From: Linum tenue
Lineage: Eukaryota > Streptophyta > Magnoliopsida > Malpighiales > Linaceae
DNA length: 64,000 nt
Assembly: GCA_946122785.1 (NCBI GenBank)
Contig: CAMGYJ010000006.1
Coordinates: 65,101,676-65,165,675 of the forward strand
Direction: 5' to 3'
The notes under the pieces were generated by a model, which was given only the letters and a program-made list of their open reading frames with translations, had not been told where the DNA came from and ran no database searches. The stretch's first letter is position 1. Every line of letters starts with the position of its first letter. Both the position numbers and the translations under genes were made by a program. Positions 24,138 through 40,404 of this stretch are shown in pieces.

Positions 24138-24793
24138 CCAAAATATTTCGGTATCCCAATCCCAAAATATTTCGGTATCCCAATCGGTATTATCGTATAC
24201 GGAATTAATTACATTTGAAATAAATAATTAAATATATAAATTAGATTTGATTGTTTAATTTAGGGCAAAGAGTCTTGAGTTTGCCTATAGCTAGGATATG
24301 GACTAGGAGAATGAAGGAGAGGTGACATCTCAAGTTCTTGTCATTGGTAATCTTTAGTTTGACGAATTAAAAGCCGAGAGTCGACTAATACTAGTGTTTG
24401 TTTTTTGGTGTTATGAAAATAACAAGTTATTAGGTGAGAGATGAGAGTGACTTAAATTAGAAAGTCAAAATTGAGTTGGATGGGAACTTTTGAGTTGTGA
24501 AACAAAGATGAAATGATCTATGTATAATTAAATGACACTCTTGGTAGTTGAGAGTTGTGTAGTAGTTAATGAGAGAGTCTAGTTGAGAGGATGAAATACA
24601 CACTAGCTTATATTTTGGTATTTACCGAAATATACCGATCCCAATCCCGTAATCTCTAATACCGAATTACAATTGAAATTCAATCCCAATCTCAATCCTA
24701 AGAAATAATATGTGTATTCAATAATATCAAACATAAACAAATTCGATACGATATTTGATATATCCCAAATACCGGTAGCAAACTTCCAGCCCT
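24138..24793 (-). mobile_element. hAT-like repeat, family B copy 2
   Basis: Inverted counterpart of 3925-4552, with the same block order when read on the minus strand: a TAGGGCTGGAAGTTTG start at 24793, then ATTATTTCTTAGGATTGAG and AGCTAGTGTGTATTTC. This copy keeps the left end and lacks the TTTTCACCCCTA right end that copy 1 keeps. Confidence 0.7.
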
Positions 24794-24839
24794 AAATCCA
24801 AAGCAAGAACTAGTAGTTTGGGACATGGGAGGACTGAGG

Positions 24840-25541
24840 TAGGGATGGCAACAAAACCCAAACCCACGGGTACCCACCCGACCCAACCCGGTCAACGTGG
24901 GTAAAATCCGTGTTGACGGGTTTTGGGCCGGGTTTGGGTTTCAACCCGTTCACTATTCACCGGGTTGGGTTGGATTTGGGTTTAGGTAAACCCGGCCCGT
25001 GGGTACCCGCCCATCCATATAATTAATTTTTTCGGTATATTTAATAATCTAAACAACTAATCTTATTTATATTTGTGGAGACATGTCTAATTTTTTCTTT
25101 TTAATTGTGTAGAATGAAGTTGATGTTATGGAGTGGAGAGTAAAGAAACTTAATTGAAAGAAAGAAGCTTTCAATTAAACATGTTATTTATGGATAATTT
25201 GTGATTTGCTTCAATTTTCTTGAGTTTTCTAGATTGGTGTTGAACAATTTGTATAGTTAATTTGTGATTTGCTTGAATTTTCTAGAATGGTGTTTTATAT
25301 ATGGATAATTTGTATTGAGAGATTGATATTTGTCTTTAATTTTGATAAGAACTTGTAATTGTAAATTTTTTACGACAAAACCCGTGGGTACCCATGAACC
25401 CGCGGATACCCAACGGGTTGGGTTGGGTTTGAGTTTTGCAAACCCAGTGGGTTTTACCCCGGGTTTTTTTCAAAGATAAACCCATGGATTTGGGTTTGGG
25501 TTTGGCAAAACCCGACCCAACCCGACCCATTGCCATCCCTA
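24840..25541. mobile_element. hAT non-autonomous element, complete, near gene promoter
   Basis: A 702-bp element with inverted ends TAGGGATGGCAAC and TTGCCATCCCTA and perfect 8-bp target duplications GACTGAGG at 24832-24839 and 25542-25549. Both subterminal regions carry repeated ACCCGACCCAACCCG/GGGTTTGGGT motifs. The interior is AT-rich and non-coding. The right end is 280 bases upstream of the ATG of the plastid envelope protein gene, so it may sit in or next to its promoter. Confidence 0.92.
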
Positions 25542-25821
25542 GACTGAGGAGATGATATCCATGTAGGCTGAATGAAGCGCCGAAAACGCACCGTATCACG
25601 GCGGTTCGCTCGCCTTCCTCTCTCTTCCGATGTCTGCAACTGAAACAAAAATGGAGCCTCGATATCATCGTTAGTTGTGAATGGAGCTCCAGCACACACC
25701 TCCAAACAAAAGCCAGCCGTAGTTAAAATTCCTCCAAACCTTACGCCTCTCCTTCTTCTTCCTCTAATCTCTTTCGATCCATCCAAAACCCCCCCTTTTC
25801 TCTGGAGTAGAGAAACCAACC

Positions 25822-27262
25822 ATGGCTGCAATCTCCAACTCTCTGGTTGTCTCCAGAAACCCTCAGCTCCCCAACCTCTCTTCCGGTAATTCCTTCCTTC
25901 GCTTCCTTACATCCCCCATTACTTCCCATTCCAAAATCGGAGCAGCATCGAGCTGTTTTCTGCTTCTTCAGCTTCCATTTCTTGCTTGTTATGCTCGCTA
26001 ACTGTCTATTGTTCTTCTTCCAGGTGTTGCACCTACAGTGTTGTCCTTCAATCCCACTCGCCCTCGGAACCTCCGAGTTGGTCCCTCGAGAAGGTCGCTC
26101 GTCGTTCAAGCTGCCTACAGGTACCATTACCTCTCCCTATCTTATGGCTTTGAACTTGGGATTGATTGAAGGCAGGATTTGCATCTTGTAGTAGCTATGG
26201 TGTTAGTTTTGGTTTATAGAATCTGTAATTGCTATAGTGAATCAGACGTTTAGCTGGCGTTAGCTTCGTCGACTTCTGCAGTTGATTCATTCTAGAGATG
26301 GTCCAGGGTTACTTGCTTGTTGTGGTTTGTACCATTTCCTAGCCTCATTTTTTTGGTGAATTGGATGTTGAATTTTGGCTTTACAGTGATGGTGAAAGAT
26401 CAGGATCGGGTAGTTCTGGAATCTTTATCGGCGGGTTTGTACTGGGAGGACTTATTGTTGGTGCGCTTGGATGTGTTTATGCACCTCAGGTTCGATTGTC
26501 TTCTCTTTCTGGATCCTTCTTTGGCTGTATAAAGAATTTGATTCCTCTTTCATGTTGATCCTTAGAAAAGCTACTGCGAAAATGGTTCAGTGTGCTGTAG
26601 ACCGACCGGCTTGTGAGTTTCTTGTTTCTGTTGTTGTTGTCGATTTTAGATCAGCAAGGCATTAGCTGGAACTGATAGGAAGGACCTAATGAGGAAACTC
26701 CCCAAGTTCATCTATGATGAAGAGAAGGCTTTGGAGGTTAGCTCTTTCTTCCTCTCCCTTTACATTTACCTTTCGACAGTTCATTCTTGCGTTGTGGTGC
26801 CTCGACCGTTCGGCTATTTCGGTTTGTTCTGATCTTAAAGGTTACTAAAGTCTGTAGAAAAGCTGTCATTTGTTCTACGCATTGATATACTTTCTCAGTA
26901 GTACTATTTCTTGCCTTATCTGCTGGCAGCTTGTATTTCGTCTGTGGTCTGAGTTCTGACGAACTTTCTTCATGGCTATCCGCTATGCCATTTCGCTACT
27001 TTGTTTTGCAATGCATAACCAACCTGATATTGCCGAGTCAGCATCTGTTCTAGTTCAGGCAATGCAACTTATTGATGGAAACCCTTCTAATGACATCCTC
27101 CTCTTTCGCTTGTTTTGTTTGCAGAAAACACGGAAAATATTGAGCGAGAAGATAGCACAACTGAACTCGGCCATCGATGATGTGTCCTCTCAGCTCAGAT
27201 CGGAAGATGCCCCTGAAGAAGACATGTCCGTGAACCCCGATGAAATCGAAGCTGCTCTTTGA
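25822..27262 (+). CDS. Chloroplast inner-envelope protein, At1g42960-like
   Basis: Five exons read by hand: 25822-25885, 26024-26120, 26387-26489, 26650-26736, 27125-27262, all with GT-AG introns and continuous phase, giving 162 residues. An N-terminal Ser/Arg-rich segment (residues 1-50) looks like a chloroplast transit peptide. Residues about 65-86 ([11 protein letters not shown]...GCVYAPQ) form one glycine-zipper-like membrane helix. The soluble part has [23 protein letters not shown], then a predicted coiled coil ([19 protein letters not shown]) and an acidic tail. The layout and the very conserved central block match the Arabidopsis protein known only as localised to the chloroplast inner membrane. 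Molecular function is unknown. ATG 25822 has a good context (ACCATGG). It lies upstream of GapB on the same strand. Confidence 0.85.
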
Positions 27263-27818
27263 GAAAATCTCTGTGTTTGTCTTGTGTTCTCTCGTTGCAT
27301 TGTTGGTATACAGTTTACGACGCGGTCAGTAATTTTTTTGAGAACTCTGAAATAACAACAGCTGAAACTCATCTCAATGCGCTTCTTAATAGCTGTTTCC
27401 TTGCTGTGCCTTGCCTCCCAAGTACGAAATAGTGTATGCTGTTTGCCTCGTACGAAGGCAGCAGCGGTCATTTGGACAGGATTTATATACACTTTACACT
27501 TCTGTCTATTGTCATTGTAATCGAATGCTCTCATATCGACTCTTGAAAGTAGTTTAATCGATCTTGGATTCGTTGGGAATTTGAGAGTTACACCAGCTTG
27601 AATTCGCCCGGTCGCTGAAGCTGTGGTTAGGAGAAATAGTATCCCTGATCATATCATCCGATCTTGACATAGATATTGTTGTATGCCACAAAGTCTTCTC
27701 GACCATCGACTTTCAACCCTTACCAGCCAGAAAATGGCACAGTTGGAAAATCTACTGGATGAGACGAAATGTTGCCTCTCGTTCTGATAGAAGCGCAATC
27801 AGGCATAAACACTGAGAT

Positions 27819-27825
27819 CTTATCC
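27819..27825 (-). promoter_or_regulatory. I-box in GapB promoter
   Basis: CTTATCC on the plus strand, that is GGATAAG on the minus strand, the I-box core common in promoters of light-regulated photosynthesis genes. About 200 bases upstream of the GapB ATG. A short motif, so only suggestive. Confidence 0.35.
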
Positions 27826-27954
27826 CCACAGATTTTGTTCTCGCCCACACGTTCTCTAGAAGAACTAAGGTCCATAGATTTTCCTAAGTGTTGGAAAATA
27901 TACGAGAAAAAACAAAGTGAAAAGCTAAAGAAAACGTATTGCAGCTGGTACTCC

Positions 27955-27960
27955 TATATA
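27955..27960 (+). promoter_or_regulatory. Probable TATA box of GapB
   Basis: TATATA 59 bases upstream of the start codon; transcription would begin near 27985-27990 with a short leader. The rest of the 757-base spacer from 27263 holds the 3' end of the preceding gene and shows nothing else I can support. Confidence 0.5.
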
Positions 27961-28018
27961 TGTGAAGCATAGGAATCAAGCTATTAGCTTTAGAACCTTC
28001 AGCTTTGCAGCAGCAGCC

Positions 28019-30145
<2,127 letters not shown>

Positions 30146-30760
30146 TAGATAGATGAATGAACATCTTGGATTCCCTTTCTTATTTTTCAATTTTTGGGTT
30201 TCTTCCTTCTCTCTTGTGGAGAGAGATTGGTGCAAGAGGATCCTGTTTCTGTAACGAGCAGATCAATGGTTTCATGGTTGTGAAGAAAATAAGGCTATGT
30301 TGTTAACAGAAGCTCTTGGAATTAAAGTTCAAATTCATGATTTATGTTTTGCATAAAGAACTGAGAGTAACGCAAACCTGAGGGGAGAGAGGATTGGCGG
30401 CGAAACTCCAGTTAGGGGAGGAACTCAGTGGCGGGAAGATGAAGATAAACCCGACGCCGCTGCTCCGATCTTCAAGCTGGCGCGAACAGAGTACAGCGAG
30501 GTGATCCATTGAACAAGGTCAACTCCAGCGAGAACAGAGAAACCTGGATGATCCACCAGAACGAAACCCGAAACCCGTGCAAAAACGTTAAACCAACACC
30601 ACAAAAGCGAAACGTTTCGGATCCTCAAACTAAAAAAGCAACATATGTTGCGATAAAATCGCGATATATTGGGGTGGCCGGTGGCGCGATATTTTCAGTG
30701 GACGCGGCCGCGGCCGCCGGGATGGGACATTTGGAATAGCAGAAAATTGCATTCAAAATT
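30146..30760. other. GapB 3' region and GC-rich palindrome cluster
   Basis: The first 150-200 bases are probably the GapB 3' UTR. From 30360 the composition becomes GC-rich and there are three perfect palindromes: CGAAACGTTTCG (30608-30619), GCAACATATGTTGC (30638-30651) and GCGGCCGCGGCCGC (30704-30717). Small frames on both strands (30425-30628 minus, 30509-30739 plus) match nothing I know. The GCGATATAT/GCGCGATATT words around 30660-30700 resemble a common plant repeat. Confidence 0.5.
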
Positions 30761-30779
30761 TAGGAAAATACATAATATA

Positions 30780-31640
30780 GGACACCAAAAATGTAGGAAA
30801 ATATATAAATCTAAAAGATAGAAAATCACACACGATAAACGGTCACAAATATTTGTATTTAGTACAAAATTGTCACAAACCTTTAATTTGTAATGTCTCG
30901 GTAATAATCCTTTACACTTAGTACAAAACTATCACAAATAAATACCATTAACTTTTGTTATCGTGTTTTTACAAATTAGAGATTTGTGACCGTTTTGAGG
31001 TCAGATTGTGTGTTCATCAAGTATATGACACTAACCAGTTGAACGATATTTAAGATAGTCGTCAAGTATATGAGAATAATGACTACATTTCTGTTGTGGC
31101 TACCATCTTCTAAAAGTATCCTGATATCCTTCCCAAGTTTGAGATGAAGCGTGTATTGGCTAGGACTCGGAGACACTCATGGAAACGTGTTGTTTCCAAA
31201 ATATCATCGATATACAATTTGCCGAATAAGAATGTCTTTTGCTGACCTTTCAATTTTAATAAAAAAAAGTAAGATAATAGGCCGCATTCCTTCAATTGAA
31301 AAGCAACCCGCAAACCGTTTGTGAGGCGTTCAATTTCCTTATTGTCGTCCTTTGTTATGATCATATTGTCCAAATTGACATAGTCACCATACCTCGACTG
31401 GAGTGAACTATAAACAAAGATTAATCATTTAAATATTTGACCTTTGTACAAAATAGTCACAAAATTTTAATTTATAAAATGGTCACACTCACTTCTAATT
31501 AATTTGTAATCGTTTTCTACTATGTGCATTGATTTATTATTGAATCGTTACAAATTAAAGATTTGTAACCATTTTGTACTAAGTGCAAAGAATAGTGACT
31601 GTTTAGGTTAATTACCATTTATATCACGATAGCGTCAACG
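30780..31640 (-). mobile_element. Copia RT fragment between foldback-like repeats
   Basis: The middle (about 31390-31000, minus strand) encodes a decayed copia reverse transcriptase tail: MIITKDDNKEIERLTNGLR where active elements have YVDD-MIITGDD, here with the catalytic box changed to NLDN, then in another frame LKLGKDIR and LIYLTTILNIVQLVSVI. Each side is made of direct and inverted copies of a module AGTACAAAATTGTCACAAA...TTTAATTTGT (near 30850, 30910, 30960 and 31455, 31545). The arrangement suggests a retrotransposon piece captured between repeats of a small foldback or MITE-like element. Not functional. Confidence 0.65.
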
Positions 31641-31799
31641 GAGCAAAACCTCCGCCAGAATCATTTCGTAGAACCCTGAAAAACTGCAACTCCCCACCCC
31701 CATTCCCCGTCACTTCCAGCCGAAGGAACCCCTAATTACGCAAACCCTTAACAGCCAATTACCTCTCCCAATTGGAAGATTCACTCGGCGGAGAACTGC

Positions 31800-31919
31800 A
31801 TGTCTCAGGATGAGACGATGTCTTGTACTTCGTATGTTTTTAATGGTGATGCTGTCGCCGTTGATACGCTGCATCTCCAGCTCAGCCGTCCCCCGGACGT
31901 TTCTCTCCGATCAGAGTAG
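31800..31919 (+). promoter_or_regulatory. Overlapping upstream ORF on IRE1
   Basis: ATG 31800 opens a 39-codon frame that ends at TAG 31917-31919, inside the IRE1 signal-peptide coding region and in another frame. Its start context is weak (T at -3, T at +4), while the IRE1 ATG ten bases later has A at -3, so leaky scanning would allow IRE1 translation at reduced rate. Confidence 0.5.
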
Positions 31920-34900
31920 CCGGGCATCCAGCCCTTTCAAATCCCTTCTCCCCCCAATCCCGTAAGTACTTCCAAGACTTAAGCCCTTGGGAAAGTTCTG
32001 ATTTTTCTGTGTCTGGCGAATATGGGTCGATGAGGAATAAAGTTAGGATAGCTGCTGATCCATGCTCGATCCATTTCTTAGGTGTTTGGTTTCTATCTGT
32101 TGAGTTTCTTGAATAGGCTAGGGTGTCGATCCCCAATTGGCTGCTCATTTCCGTGCTCATTGTTTACTTTGTTGATTTATCCCGTCATTGCTTGCTTGTG
32201 GTTTGATTCAGCAAGCGTGAAGTTGCAGTGGTGGCTGCTTTGGATGGAACTGTTTACTTGGTTGATGCTAGCTCAGGGAAGATTCGCTGGTCCTTCCCTA
32301 CTGGATCGCCTATATATTCTTCTTATCAGGCTGCACTTGATAATGACGATGATGGGCTTAACGCTTCTAAATTGAGCGACGACTTATATTACGTCGACTG
32401 TGGGGATGATTGGGACCTCTACCTGCATAGCAAGCACCTTGGTAAACTGGTAGACTAACCCTCCATTCGCTAGCTCAAATTGATCTCTTCCGTTCTATCA
32501 AATTTTGCATCTTAATGGAAATATGCAGTAATTTCCCATTGGATATGAGAAAACTGAATTGGTATTGTCCTGTTCCACTGTTTCACAGCAAAAACTGTCT
32601 CTAAGTGCTGATGAGTACATCAGGAGGACACCACACATATCAGAGGATGGCGAGATTACATTGGGGAATAAAAGACTACTGCATTTCTTGTTGATGCCAA
32701 GACTGGAAGGGTAGTTCGCTCTTTTGCACTGGATAACTCTCCTAATGGGGGATTTCAGAGTGCTGAAGAAAATGCCCTTCGTTTGGTGAATGGCCCTGAA
32801 GAGTTGGTGGAAGCAGGTGTTACTGACTTGGGAACTTTTGAGAATCTGGTTTACATTACAAGGACTGATTATGTGTTGCAGCACTACTCGCCAAACTCCA
32901 GTAAAGTCTTGTGGAACGTGGCATTTGCAGAGATTGAGGCTGAGTTTCGATGTCAAGATGGTAGGAGTTTCTTCGATGGGATGTCTCCTGATGCAAATGT
33001 GGGAAGAAATGAAATTGAATGGCAATTTCCTTGTCAAGTGAAGACTGCTGCCATGCGCATTCGGGAGCAGAATGTGCTGCCATATGAGAAACTAGCAATT
33101 AGTCATCTCCAATATGGAGGCATAGCTCAGTTCTTACCTACCAAGGATCAGCTTCCTGCTTTAGGGCCTGTTTACAGACTTCCAGCAGCTCTTCCCACTA
33201 ATGCAGGCAGAACTACTCTTGCTTTGCCTTCATCTGATATCTTGAATGGGGATCCCCTTGTAGCAAAATATAGTACCAGTTGGCCTTCCGAAATAGCAGC
33301 CAAGTCTCACATGTGGTCTAGCGTAGTCACTATTCTCTCCATTATTGGTGTCATCATCTATAATTATATAGCGGGTAGGAAACGGAGCAAGCTGGGTAAA
33401 CCAGTAGAAGAACGTAAAACACATTCTGGAATGCCCAAAAAGAAGAAAAATAAGAGAGCAGGAGCAGGAAACAACAAGAACCATTCCTCAAAGACAAATG
33501 TCTCTCAGGGCGGTAATGTTGGAGGCACTGATGAAACTGAGGATGGTGAAGGAAATAATAGAAAGATACCACAAAGTCTTATGGATATTATTGGTCATGT
33601 AGATGGACGTAGAATTGGCAGGTTATTGGTTTCAAGCAAAGAAATTGCCAAGGGTAGTAATGGAACGGTGGTGCTTGAGGGGATTTATGATGGCCGTCCT
33701 GTAGCTGTTAAACGCCTTGTGCAGACACACCATGATGTTGCTATCAAAGAGATTCAGAATCTTATTGCTTCTGATCAGCATTCCAACATTGTTAGATGGT
33801 ACGGTGTGGAGCATGATCAAGATTTTATTTATCTTGCTCTGGAGCGTTGCCGATGCAGCTTGAGTGACTTCGTCTATGTGCACTCTGGTACATTTCAAAG
33901 CCAAATGAATCCTGAAGGACAAGAGCCTGGCAGTTTGCCCGAGTCTACCACTAGGATATGTACAATCCTGCAGCAGAATAAGAACGTTGAGCTGTGGAAG
34001 TCAAAGGGTTACCCTTCTCCCCTTTTGTTAAAACTGATGAGGTGTGTTTATATTTGCTCCCTTCTCTCTTTTATTGCTTATTGGGTTTACAAATATTGGG
34101 TGCAATCAGTGGAGATGAAGTTGCCATTAATTTTGTTTTCTTCTGTCAGCTCAAGTTCTCTCTTCGTTCAAATCTGTAGTATTGTCGTTCCCAGAATCTC
34201 TGGGCTATTTCAATGTGAGGTTTCAGAAAATGCACATGTATTTGATTAAGAAGTGTTCAATCTGCAGGGACATAGTTTCTGGCCTTGCTCATTTGCATGA
34301 ACTTGGGATAATTCATCGGGACTTGAAGCCCCAGAATGTCTTGATAATCAGCGAAAAATCATATTGTGCTAAACTTTCGGATATGGGTATTAGCAAGCGC
34401 CTTCTTGGAGACATGTCTTCCTTAACTCATCATGCAACTGGTAAGTATGGCAGGTATCAGATTATTGAAACTATGTTATAAAGGGTTAGAGAGAAACTTT
34501 TAAGACTGGCTTTGGATATTTATCTGAAGCAAAGCAATTGCTACTTTTGCAGGCTATGGAAGTTCAGGCTGGCAAGCTCCTGAGCAACTTCTCCAAGGGC
34601 GGCAAACACGTGCAGTAGACTTATTTAGTTTAGGCTGTGTTCTATTCTTCTGCATTACTGGGGGTAAGCACCCGTTCGGGACAGCATTGAACGAGATGTA
34701 AATATTGTGAATGATAAGAAAGACTTATTCTTGATAGAGAACATACCGGAAGCCGTCGACCTTTTCACTTCCCTCCTGGATCCCAACCCTGATAAGAGGT
34801 AAACCACATTTCCTTGTAAATCTGGTCCGCATTTTTCTCTTTATTTTCATCATGTATTCCATATAATTTGAGTTGTCTCGATCTTTGTAGACCAAAGGCC

Positions 34901-35344
34901 GAAGAAGTTGCGATTCATCCCTTTTTTTGGCCACCAGAGAAGAGACTCACATTCCTTCAGGATGTGAGCGATCGTGTTGAACTGGAAGACAGAGAAACTG
35001 AGTCAGACCTCCTTACTGCGTTAGAGAGCATCGGAGCTACAGCATTAGATGGGAAATGGGATGAGAAGATGGAAGCCGCTTTCCTGAACAATATCGGCCG
35101 TTACAGGAAGTACAAGTTTGATAGCGTTCGAGACTTGCTCCGTGTCATACGCAACAAGTCCCATCACTACAGAGAGCTTCCTAAGGAGATCCAGGAGCTG
35201 CTTGGGTCGCACCCTGAAGGTTTTGAGAGCTACTTCTCTAATCGGTTCCCGAACCTCCTGATCGAGGTGTACAAAGTGATATGCAGCCATTGCTCAGAGG
35301 AGGAATTCTTCTGGAAGTACTTGCAGCAGACTAATGTAATTTAA
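31810..35344 (+). CDS. IRE1: IRE1 ER-stress sensor kinase/endoribonuclease (two apparent frameshifts)
   Basis: ER membrane sensor of the unfolded protein response; its RNase splices bZIP60 mRNA in plants (family knowledge). Exons: 31810-31961, 32212-32449, 32589-34041, 34268-34440, 34553-34798, 34891-35344. Allowing for two missing bases the product is about 905 residues. N-terminal signal peptide; lumenal sensor with AALDGTVYLVDASSGKIRWSF, GSPIYSSYQA and VDCGDDWDLYLHSKHLG; one membrane helix near residues 372-392 (WSSVVTILSIIGVIIYNYIA); Lys/Arg-rich linker; kinase with GSNGTVVLEG, VAVK Lys near 505, HRDLKPQN near 631 and SDMG instead of DFG (as usual in plant IRE1); then the KEN RNase domain with VIRNKSHHYRELP. 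Frame breaks: near 32670-32673 (A4 where A5 is needed) and 34678-34680 (GGG where GGGG is needed). Both are one-base losses in homopolymers with intact homology on each side, so sequencing error is at least as likely as a pseudogene. Confidence 0.9.
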
Positions 35345-36838
35345 CCAATAGAGCAGTTGTAGAAAACGCTAATTGTAATGCATGGCAATATGGCATGAGC
35401 CATCTGTTGTACACAAGAACCAGTGAGCGTTTACAAATAAAAGTTCAGTCTTCCATTTTTAGAGCAGGATCATGCGACTATATGAATATGACCATGTGGA
35501 TAAAGTGATTACTGGTTTTACGATAGGGATGGCAAAAATATGACCAGAATTTAAGTGGATTTAAATAAACTACATCTAATGATATGATAGGGAAGTTGAA
35601 AATACCACTATACAATTGATTCTACCCTATGCTATCTTTTTGTACTTGAATTTAACTAATGATTATAGTAATTTAGGGTTGAGGTGGACGTTGGACAGGT
35701 TACCAATTCTACTCAAATCGGCCAACTAAAATCTACTCACAAACGATATGAATGATGAGGTGAATGGATGTGAGTTGCTTCCAACCAGACCCATCATAAT
35801 TTGAGTGATGCCTGTCTCTATGCTAAAATCGTCAATTCACATCCATTTAAATTCATTTACCAGCACAATCTTCTTTCATCATCTCCTCAATCCTCAATCT
35901 TTCCTTCAATATATTCAGGCAAAATCATGATCTTGTAGCTCCATCTGATGATTTCAAGAAGAAATATGGTGAAATTTTTAATTATCATAAAAAATATATA
36001 TATCTATTTCCAACTTCAAATTTATTCTTAACTAATTCTCAATTGAATCTTTCGTTCTTCAAAGTTTTGTTACAAACTTCCTCTGTTTTTAATCAAATTC
36101 CTTTCTTTCAGTAATTAGTTGTCATCGATCTATTCTTAGTCAAAATCGCGCTTTAAAACTTAAAAACTTACGATTTTACGTTTCTAGGTCACTAAAACGC
36201 TTCTACACAAAATCTCAATTTTTATAACTTATGTAGTTAAAAACTCCGCTTTAAAACTTAAACACATACGATTTTACGCTTCTAGATCACCAAAACGTTT
36301 CTACGTAAAAACTCGCTTTTGACTACATTGAATCTTACCAAGTCTCCAGCAATAACATGCATTGATGTTTTTCTCATCTAATATTGTCGCTAGGAGCTTA
36401 TATTTTCTTTATGGGTTTATTTTCGTTGATATTTGGATTTGGATTTGAATTTATTTTGACTCGAGTTTATTTTCTATTTTATGAAAATCATTTTACTCAT
36501 CCAAATACACTTGTAAACCACATTAACCAGCCCACTAATGCATATTTGGATGAGTGTGAGTCGTATTATTGTCACCCACTTATTCTTATTTATGAGTAAG
36601 TTTTCGTCCAAACCTCATTTAACTTAGCCAATGCTTATCCCTAATTCGCGGCTTCTATATTCCGGTGTTAAGATATCCCTACCAAGATTGTGACCTGACC
36701 TTCCATTATGTTACCAATTTCTTACACAATCATAATGAAGAGCAGCCTCCTCTTTGAGACCCTTCAATACAAATTTCTCTACAAAAGCAATACATATCTT
36801 TTCTTTTTGTTGATTTACACAATGATCAACTCTTACTC
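35345..36838. other. Convergent intergenic spacer between IRE1 and GLR
   Basis: Contains the two 3' UTRs, otherwise AT-rich. A tandem pair of about 99-bp units lies at 36148-36325 (listed separately). No gene is supported; the 71-codon frame at 36384 matches nothing. Confidence 0.55.
36148..36325 (+). repeat. Two tandem units of about 99 bp
   Basis: CGCTTTAAAACTTAAA followed by TACGATTTTACG, TCTAG(G/A)TCAC and AAAACG(C/T)TTCTAC occurs at 36148 and again at 36247. A similar GATTTTACGTTTTAAAGCTCG word occurs in the opposite spacer near 13490, so it may belong to a dispersed repeat. Confidence 0.75.

Positions 36839-40404
<3,566 letters not shown>

Noticed and set aside
31810..35344. IRE1 as a clear pseudogene
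   Set aside because: Only two single-base homopolymer differences with otherwise intact exons and splice sites; sequencing error is at least as likely.
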